NCBI GenBank assembly: GCA_910584805.1
Contig: CAJUCB010000006.1
Location: 47,896 to 53,564, forward strand
Direction: 5' to 3'
Length of the DNA: 5,669 nucleotides
From: an uncultured Oscillospiraceae bacterium
Lineage (GTDB): Bacteria > Bacillota > Clostridia > Oscillospirales > Oscillospiraceae
Shown here: positions 1 to 5,669 of the stretch, piece by piece
Position numbering within the stretch: the first letter of the stretch is position 1
Layout: each line of letters starts with the position of its first letter
Notes under the pieces: model-generated
Database searches by the model: none
The model's input: only the letters and a program-made list of their open reading frames with translations
What the model was told of the DNA's origin: nothing
Position numbers and translations under genes: made by a program

Positions 1-779
1 TTTGCGCCGGCGGCCAAGGCCATCATCTGGTGTCCCAGACAGATGCCGAACATGGGGAGCTTGCCAAAGAGGGCTTGGATCTGTTGGATGCTGTAGCGGT
101 TGTCCGCAGGGTCCCCAGGACCGTTGGAGAGCATGATCCCCTGGTGGTTCCCCGCCAGAATATCCTCCGCAGGGGTATTGTAGGGATATACCGTGACCTG
201 GCAGCCCCGAGCCAACAGGGAGGCGGCGATGCTGTCCTTGGCGCCGTAATCCAGCAGGGCCACAGAAAAGCGGGTTTCGCCGTTAGGGGAGAGGACTTCG
301 GGGGCCTTTACGCTGGTGTTCTCAACGGACTGGCGCACCCGGTAGGCTTTCAGGGCTTCCAGGTCGGGCTTGTCCTCCTCCGTGGTGATGACGGCATTGA
401 CGACGCCCTTGTCCCGAAGCTGTTGGGTGAGCATCCGGGTATCCACCCCGGCAATGCCTACCACGTTTTGGGACTTCAAAAAGCTGTCCACGGACTCATC
501 ACAGCGGAAGTTGGAGGGTTCTTCGCAGTATTCCCGGACCACCACGCCGCCCAACTGAACATGGGGGCTCTCCTTGTCCTGATGGCAGATGCCATAGTTT
601 CCAAACTGGGGGAAGGTGTAGACCACCAGTTGGCCATAATAGCTGGGGTCCGTCAAGCTCTCCACGCAGCCGGTCATACCTGTGGTAAAGACCAGTTCCC
701 CCATGGCGGTGCCTGAGGCGCCAAAGCTCTGCCCCTCTAGGACCTGGCCGTTTTCCAAATAGAGATATGCTTTCTTCAT
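1..779 (-). CDS. carA: Carbamoyl-phosphate synthase small (glutaminase) subunit, 3'-truncated by window edge
   Basis: CarA hydrolyses glutamine and passes ammonia to the large subunit CarB, which makes carbamoyl phosphate for pyrimidine and arginine synthesis in the cytoplasm. The 259 visible residues begin MKKAYLYLENG. The N-terminal CarA domain (about 1-130) shows NYGIC (61-65), GGVVVRE (77-83), EPSNFR (87-92) and GVDTRMLTQQLR (111-122). The class I glutamine amidotransferase domain starts near 170, with LLDYGAKDSI, MLSNGPGDP (216-224) and the nucleophile elbow FGICLGHQ (244-251), where Cys247 is the expected catalytic cysteine. The catalytic His and Glu of the triad lie beyond the edge. 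Family members are about 350-380 residues, so roughly a quarter is missing. The start is set by TCCTCC on the plus strand at 785-790 (GGAGGA in the mRNA), 5 nt before ATG. carB would be expected just off the left edge. Pyrimidine-specific and arginine-specific paralogs cannot be told apart here. Confidence 0.96.
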   Translation of the reverse strand, partial: MKKAYLYLENGQVLEGQSFGASGTAMGELVFTTGMTGCVESLTDPSYYGQLVVYTFPQFGNYGICHQDKESPHVQLGGVVVREYCEEPSNFRCDESVDSFLKSQNVVGIAGVDTRMLTQQLRDKGVVNAVITTEEDKPDLEALKAYRVRQSVENTSVKAPEVLSPNGETRFSVALLDYGAKDSIAASLLARGCQVTVYPYNTPAEDILAGNHQGIMLSNGPGDPADNRYSIQQIQALFGKLPMFGICLGHQMMALAAGA

Positions 780-846
780 CGTGTTCCTCCATCCGTCAAA
801 ATATCAGGAATCGAACGCTTTCTCCTATCAAAACCGTACAATTTCT

Positions 847-877
847 AACTCTTAAGTATAGCGGAAAATCAAGAGTT
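847..877. repeat. Perfect 7-bp inverted repeat bracketing the carA -10 box (operator-like)
   Basis: AACTCTT at 847-853 and AAGAGTT at 871-877 are exact reverse complements separated by 17 bp. One arm abuts the -35 box inside the spacer. The other lies just downstream of the -10 box over the predicted start site. This is a common position for a repressor operator. The protein that would bind is unknown. I do not recognise the half-site as that of a named regulator. Confidence 0.55.
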
Positions 878-883
878 CGTCAA
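855..883 (-). promoter_or_regulatory. Predicted sigma-A promoter of carA
   Basis: Read on the minus strand, the -35 is TTGACG (plus-strand 878-883) and the -10 is TATACT (855-860), separated by 17 bp. Each box is one mismatch from consensus and the spacing is optimal. Transcription should start near 848, giving a leader of about 68 nt before the carA ATG at 779. I saw no convincing PyrR-type antiterminator/terminator pair in that short leader. Control is more likely at the promoter, where an inverted repeat flanks the -10 box. Confidence 0.8.
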
Positions 884-958
884 TGCACTTTCTGGGAAAA
901 GAACAGAAAATAGGATGGGTATTTTTTCGCCTTTATTACAAAATATGACGATACCTGA

Positions 959-992
959 TGAATAAATGAATAAAATGCAGTATATTTATTCA
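959..992. repeat. Three TGAATAAA octamers: two in tandem, one inverted
   Basis: TGAATAAA occurs at 959-966 and immediately again at 967-974. Its exact reverse complement TTTATTCA lies at 985-992, so the second and third copies form a 26-bp palindrome with a 10-bp spacer. The half-site resembles half of the E. coli ArgR box (TNTGAATWWWWATTCANW), and carA is a known ArgR target in several bacteria. However, the spacing between halves (16 bp from TGAAT to ATTCA) does not match one canonical box. The cluster is about 75-110 bp upstream of the carA -35 box and 12 bp past the glnA terminator stem. It could be a regulator site or merely AT-rich intergenic sequence. Confidence 0.4.
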
Positions 993-1000
993 CATTTCGA

Positions 1001-1040
1001 CAAAGACCCGGAGAAAGCCAGGGCGGCTTTCTCCGGGTCT
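1001..1040 (-). terminator. Rho-independent terminator of glnA
   Basis: A perfect 16-bp stem joins 1004-1019 to 1025-1040 around a 5-nt loop (1020-1024). It begins 7 nt after the glnA stop codon. On the minus strand the stem is followed by TTG and so carries only a short, interrupted T-run (TCTTTGTC including the stem end). On the plus strand no T-run follows. The strength of the stem and its placement make it the glnA terminator, insulating carA downstream on the same strand. Confidence 0.82.
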
Positions 1041-1047
1041 GATGTGC

Positions 1048-2379
1048 TCAGTAGAGTACCATGTATTTTGCGATTTCCCAGCTAGAGACACGAGTGCAGT
1101 ATTCTTCCCACTCTTTTTTCTTCCCGGCGATGTACTGGGTGTAGATGTGGTCACCCAGGACAGTGTGCATCAGTTCATCGCTTTGGAGGTCCTCCAAGGC
1201 GTGTTCCAGGGAGTTGGGCAGGTCTTCGATGCCGTGGGCGGCACGGGTGGCAGAGTCCATGTCGAAGATGTTCTCCGTGATCTCCCCCGGAGGGGTCAGG
1301 CCCTTTTCGATACCGTCCAGGCCAGCGGCCAGGCAGACAGCCAACGCCAGATAGGGGTTGCAGGAGGGGTCTGGATTGCGCAGTTCCACCCGGGTGCTGT
1401 TGCCCCGAGCGGCGGGGATGCGGATGAGGGCGGAACGGTTGGAGGCGGACCAGGCCAGGTAGCAGGGGGCTTCGTATCCCGGCACCAGGCGCTTATAGGA
1501 GTTGACCAGGGGGTTGGTGATGGCGGTCATGGCCTTCACATGGGTCAAGAGGCCGGCGATGAAGTTATAGGCCTCCTTGGAAAGGCCCCGGGGGCCGTCA
1601 GGGTCAAAAAATGCGTTCTTACCATCCTTGAACAGGGACATATTGATGTGCATCCCGTTGCCGGCGGTGCCATAAATGGGCTTTGGCATAAAGGTGGCGT
1701 GGAGTTCATTGGCATAGGCAATTTTCTTCACCGTCTGCTTGAAGGTGATGATATTGTCCGCAGCGTGGAGGGCGTCGGCATATTTGAAGTCGATCTCATG
1801 CTGACCGGCGGCGCACTCATGGTGGGAAGCCTCGATCTCAAAGCCCAGCTTTTCCAGGGCTAGGCAGATCTCCCGGCGGGTATGGTCTCCGTGATCGATG
1901 GGGCCCAGGTCGAAATAGCCGGCTTCGTCACCGGTTTTCGTGGTGGGGCGGCCATCCTGGTCCAGCTCAAAGAGGAAAAATTCACACTCAGGCCCTACAT
2001 TAAAGGTATAACCCATCTCGGCGGCCCGTGCCAGCACCCGTTTCAAAGCACCTCTGGGGTCACCGATGAAGGGGGTCCCGTCGGGGTTGCACACGTCGCA
2101 GATCATCCGGGCCACCTTGCCCTGCTGCTCATACCAGGAGAGCACGGTGAAGGTGTCCAGATCGGGATAGAGGTACTGATCGGACTCGTGAATGCGGGTA
2201 AAGCCCTCGATGGAGCTGCCGTCGATGGAGATCTGGTTGTTCACGGCTTTCACGATCTGAGAGGGGGTGATGGCCACGTTCTTGGCCTGACCAAAGATAT
2301 CGGTGAACTGCATGCGGATGAAGTCTACGCCTTCCTCCTCTACCATGCGGATGATGTCCTCTTTCGTGTATTTGCTCAT
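1048..2379 (-). CDS. glnA: Glutamine synthetase, type I (GSI-alpha)
   Basis: Cytoplasmic dodecameric enzyme joining glutamate and ammonia to glutamine with ATP; the main ammonium-assimilation step. The 443-residue product has the beta-grasp domain (about 15-100) with DGSSIEGFTRIHESD (53-67), then the catalytic domain. Metal and substrate motifs are present: GPECEFF (129-135), HHECAAGQHE (186-195), GNGMHINMS (240-248), the flap PGYEAP (300-305) and VELRNPDP (331-338). The length and the arginine at 62, equivalent to the Bacillus feedback-inhibition Arg62, place it in the GSI-alpha group. This group normally lacks adenylylation control, and its expected regulators are feedback inhibitors. The reading frame stays open upstream to an ATG at 2433. 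The true start is 2379, where MSKYTKEDI begins, because AAAGGAG (plus-strand 2387-2393) sits 7 nt upstream. The gene is a single unit between its own promoter and terminator. All key residues I checked are present. Confidence 0.97.
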   Translation of the reverse strand: MSKYTKEDIIRMVEEEGVDFIRMQFTDIFGQAKNVAITPSQIVKAVNNQISIDGSSIEGFTRIHESDQYLYPDLDTFTVLSWYEQQGKVARMICDVCNPDGTPFIGDPRGALKRVLARAAEMGYTFNVGPECEFFLFELDQDGRPTTKTGDEAGYFDLGPIDHGDHTRREICLALEKLGFEIEASHHECAAGQHEIDFKYADALHAADNIITFKQTVKKIAYANELHATFMPKPIYGTAGNGMHINMSLFKDGKNAFFDPDGPRGLSKEAYNFIAGLLTHVKAMTAITNPLVNSYKRLVPGYEAPCYLAWSASNRSALIRIPAARGNSTRVELRNPDPSCNPYLALAVCLAAGLDGIEKGLTPPGEITENIFDMDSATRAAHGIEDLPNSLEHALEDLQSDELMHTVLGDHIYTQYIAGKKKEWEEYCTRVSSWEIAKYMVLY

Positions 2380-2386
2380 GAAAATA

Positions 2387-2433
2387 CTCCTTTCAAACAA
2401 CAAAGGACAAGTACACTTCGTTCCTCGAAGCAC
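2387..2433 (-). promoter_or_regulatory. glnA leader RNA with two hairpins, one covering the Shine-Dalgarno
   Basis: Coordinates are plus-strand; the RNA is minus-strand. Hairpin 1 pairs 2426-2433 with 2413-2420 (five Watson-Crick pairs CUUCG/CGAAG plus three G-U) around loop AGGAA. Hairpin 2 pairs UCCUUU (2402-2407) with AAAGGA (2388-2393), 6 bp with an 8-nt loop, hiding most of the AAAGGAG ribosome binding site. The GAGGA at the top of hairpin 1 (2422-2426) could instead pair with the same UCCUU. That gives a possible two-state switch exposing the ribosome binding site. The inverted repeats are directly visible; the regulatory role is inference. The loops do not fit the AnnGnn hexaloops of ANTAR targets, and I see no match to a known glutamine riboswitch. 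Confidence 0.4.
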
Positions 2434-2450
2434 TCGCCCCCTTCAGGTGA

Positions 2451-2479
2451 ATTATAAAGGCTGGGGCGGGCGCTGTCAA
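2451..2479 (-). promoter_or_regulatory. Consensus sigma-A promoter of glnA
   Basis: On the minus strand, TTGACA (plus-strand 2474-2479) and TATAAT (2451-2456) are both exact consensus hexamers with an exact 17-bp spacer. Transcription should start near 2444, giving a leader of about 65 nt. No GlnR-type TGTNA-N7-TNACA site was seen over it. The plus strand reads TATAAA at 2453-2458, overlapping this -10 box, so weak divergent initiation is conceivable. Confidence 0.88.
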
Positions 2480-2512
2480 GAAAAAGCGTGAAAAACTGGT
2501 GTTTTTTCCCGG

Positions 2513-2541
2513 CTTTGTGCCCTTTGCACAGGGGCTTTTTT
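2513..2541 (+). terminator. Plus-strand intrinsic-terminator-like hairpin upstream of purC
   Basis: An 8-bp stem (2513-2520 with 2526-2533, six Watson-Crick and two G-U pairs) closes a CCTTT loop. It is followed by GC and then six T residues (2536-2541). The T-run is on the plus side only, so it would stop transcription running towards purC. No plus-strand gene lies upstream of it within the window. It may act as an attenuator in a long purC leader, end a short RNA fired divergently from the glnA promoter, or be a relic. Confidence 0.45.
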
Positions 2542-2587
2542 GAAATCATGGCAACAAAGATGAAGGGACCCATTGAAAAATTCCCAG

Positions 2588-2616
2588 TTTTGTGGGAGAA
2601 TAGGGGCACATACAAT
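2588..2616 (+). promoter_or_regulatory. Weak candidate purC promoter
   Basis: TACAAT at 2611-2616 is a five-of-six match to a -10 box. The best -35 at 17-bp spacing is TTTTGT (2588-2593), which is poor. If used, transcription would begin near 2623, about 60 nt before the purC start. This would bypass the terminator-like hairpin at 2513-2541. No better plus-strand promoter was found between 2545 and 2683. Confidence 0.3.
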
Positions 2617-2683
2617 GGTGGGAGGAAAGAAACATTGCCCGCCCCACAAGCACGACAGATGATGAAGAAAGGGAATGATCACC

Positions 2684-3394
2684 ATGAAAAAGTTGGAGCA
2701 GATGTATGAGGGAAAAGCCAAGAAGGTATTCCGCACCGATGATCCGGAGCGCTTTATCGTAGAATATAAGGACGACGCCACCGCTTTCAACGGCCAGAAG
2801 AAGGGCACCATTCTGGGCAAAGGCGCCATCAACAACCGCATGACCAACATGCTCATGCAGGTGTTGGAGAAGCAGGGCGTACCCACCCACTTTGTGGAGG
2901 AGCTCAGCGAGCGGGAAACAGTGGTGAAGAAGGTGACCATCGTGCCCTTGGAGGTCATCGTGCGCAATATCTCTGCCGGGAGTTTTGCCCAGCGCTACGG
3001 CGTGGAGGAGGGCATCGTGTTTGACGAGCCCACCATCGAGTTCTCTTATAAGAACGACGACCTGGGAGACCCCCTCATGAACCAGTATCATGCCCTGGCC
3101 TTGAAGTTGGCCACCAAGGAGGAGATCGACACCATCAAGTCCATGGCTCTGAAGGTGAATGCTGTCCTGAAGGAATTTTTCCTGGGCGTTGGCATCAAGC
3201 TGGTGGACTTCAAGTTGGAGTTTGGCCGCACTACCGATGGGACGGTGATTTTGGCCGACGAAATCTCTCCCGACACCTGCCGCCTGTGGGACAAGGAGAC
3301 CAACGAGAAGCTGGATAAGGACCGCTTCCGCCGGGATCTGGGCAATGTGGAAGGGGCCTATCAGGAGGTTATGCGCCGGCTGATGGGAGAGTGA
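2684..3394 (+). CDS. purC: Phosphoribosylaminoimidazole-succinocarboxamide (SAICAR) synthase
   Basis: Cytoplasmic enzyme of de novo purine synthesis; it ligates aspartate to CAIR using ATP to give SAICAR. The 236-residue product has the usual length for the bacterial single-domain form. Motifs are in order: YEGKAKKVF (8-16, nucleotide-binding N-terminus), VPLEVIVRN (87-95), the first signature LVDFKLEFG (173-181) and the second DEISPDTCRLWD (192-203). An ATG at 2675 gives three extra residues (MIT). I chose 2684 because AAAGGG (2668-2673) is 10 nt before it but only 1 nt before 2675, and because MKKLEQMYEG fits the family N-terminus. Other pur genes are not adjacent, which differs from the large pur operon of Bacillus. 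It is the first gene of the probable purC-glmS-nadE transcript. Confidence 0.96.
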   Translation: MKKLEQMYEGKAKKVFRTDDPERFIVEYKDDATAFNGQKKGTILGKGAINNRMTNMLMQVLEKQGVPTHFVEELSERETVVKKVTIVPLEVIVRNISAGSFAQRYGVEEGIVFDEPTIEFSYKNDDLGDPLMNQYHALALKLATKEEIDTIKSMALKVNAVLKEFFLGVGIKLVDFKLEFGRTTDGTVILADEISPDTCRLWDKETNEKLDKDRFRRDLGNVEGAYQEVMRRLMGE

Positions 3395-3443
3395 GCCCCA
3401 CTGCGTGCATCCGCGCGCGCCAACGAAAAAGGAGGAAACACGA

Positions 3444-5270
<1,827 letters not shown>

Positions 5271-5306
5271 CGGCGGTATAGGCGATAGATTAGGAGGAAA
5301 TAGCCC

Positions 5307-5669
5307 ATGCGTGACTATGCAAAAGAAACCGAGAAGCGGATCGCCTTTATCCGCCAGTCCTTGGAGGAGGCCCACGCCGATGGCATCCTCTTTGGCAACA
5401 GCGGGGGGAAGGACTCCGCCCTGGTGGGCATCCTGTGCAAGATGGCCTGCGAGAATACCGAGGGGATCATCTTGCCCTGCAGCTCCAAGCGTAACTTTAC
5501 CATTGACAAGGACGATGGAATGGAAGTGGCAGATCAGTTTGGCATCAAGACCCGTCTCATCGACCTGACGGCCCAGAAGGAACTGCTGATGCAAACTGTC
5601 TCGGAGGTGGCCACCCTCAATGACGCTGCCATCGCCAACATCGCCCCCCGTCTGCGGATGATTACCCTT
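5307..5669 (+). CDS. nadE: NAD(+) synthase, ammonia-dependent type, truncated at right edge
   Basis: NadE adenylates and amidates deamido-NAD to NAD in the cytoplasm, the last step of NAD synthesis. The visible 121 residues begin MRDYAKETEKRIAFIRQ. The N-type ATP-pyrophosphatase P-loop is NSGGKDSALVGILCKMA (31-47). It is followed by LPCSSKRN (56-63), the region of conserved Ser and nearby acidic residues, and by NIAPRLRMITL (111-121). The last stretch corresponds to the N-x-x-x-R-x-RM segment conserved in NAD synthases. No glutaminase (nitrilase) domain precedes it, so ammonia, or glutamine-derived ammonia from elsewhere, would be the donor. AGGAGG (5292-5297) lies 9 nt before the ATG. The 36-bp gap after glmS has no terminator, suggesting co-transcription. 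Another N-type PPase (for example an ExsB- or GuaA-like enzyme) is less likely because of the RMITL segment. Confidence 0.85.
   Translation, partial: MRDYAKETEKRIAFIRQSLEEAHADGILFGNSGGKDSALVGILCKMACENTEGIILPCSSKRNFTIDKDDGMEVADQFGIKTRLIDLTAQKELLMQTVSEVATLNDAAIANIAPRLRMITL

Larger units (their letters stand above)
2380..2683. other. Divergent glnA/purC intergenic control region (304 bp)
   Basis: This gap contains no convincing protein gene. From left to right it holds the glnA leader, the glnA promoter, an A/T-rich hairpin AAAAAC-TGGT-GTTTTT (2491-2506), a plus-strand terminator-like hairpin (2513-2541), a small hairpin TCCCA/TGGGA (2582-2597), and a possible purC promoter followed by a G-rich SD-like stretch. 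Open frames through it in both directions are only extensions or shadows of neighbouring genes. I looked for a purine, PRPP or ykkC-type riboswitch core upstream of purC and could not identify one by eye. Confidence 0.6.

Noticed and set aside
30..716. A 228-codon plus-strand frame opposite carA
   Set aside because: The minus strand encodes clear CarA motifs throughout this stretch, and the plus frame has no supporting motif.
967..992. A single canonical ArgR box
   Set aside because: The TGAAT and ATTCA halves are 16 bp apart instead of 4, so only half-site similarity is claimed.
2413..2433. ANTAR-type antitermination target in the glnA leader
   Set aside because: The loop is five nucleotides (AGGAA) and the second hairpin loop has eight; ANTAR targets need paired hexaloops with A at position 1 and G at position 4. 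No terminator follows in the leader.
1042..2457. Two long plus-strand frames (1042-1863 and 1882-2457) opposite glnA
   Set aside because: They are shadows of glnA, rich in Gly, Val, His and Gln, with no domain motif, and glnA itself is unambiguous.
2480..2683. Purine, PRPP or ykkC-class riboswitch before purC
   Set aside because: No recognisable conserved core was seen by eye. A covariance-model search would be decisive.

Overview
The window looks like a chromosomal housekeeping segment from a moderately GC-rich anaerobic Firmicute. My best guess is class Clostridia, Oscillospirales-like. This rests on three things: GC-rich coding with AT-rich intergenic gaps, strong AGGAGG-type ribosome binding sites, and a 443-residue glutamine synthetase of the GSI-alpha type found in Firmicutes. 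The lineage is inferred from protein style and composition; no 16S or database comparison was possible. All five genes are recognisable core-metabolism genes. I see no mobile element, phage gene, CRISPR array, tRNA or rRNA.

Layout. Positions 1-779 (minus) hold the N-terminal two thirds of carA, the carbamoyl-phosphate synthase glutaminase subunit, cut by the left edge. Positions 780-1047 are an intergenic gap. It holds a clear carA promoter bracketed by a perfect 7-bp inverted repeat, an AT-rich cluster of three TGAATAAA octamers, and the glnA terminator. Positions 1048-2379 (minus) are glnA. Positions 2380-2683 form the divergent control region. It contains a perfect-consensus promoter for glnA, a leader able to fold its own Shine-Dalgarno into a hairpin, a plus-strand terminator-like hairpin and a weak candidate purC promoter. 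On the plus strand follow purC (2684-3394), glmS (3444-5270) and the start of an NAD synthase gene (5307 to the right edge). Gaps of 49 and 36 bp without terminators suggest one operon.

How the genes fit together. GlnA makes glutamine. CarA and GlmS spend it, as amide donors for carbamoyl phosphate (pyrimidine and arginine) and for glucosamine-6-phosphate (cell wall). PurC acts in purine synthesis, and NadE makes NAD from deamido-NAD. The segment therefore groups glutamine production with amide-nitrogen, nucleotide and cofactor synthesis. The proteins are ordinary. The regulatory DNA is the most interesting part: the inverted repeat over the carA promoter, the octamer cluster, the glnA leader, and the terminator between glnA and purC. 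I found no convincing undescribed system.
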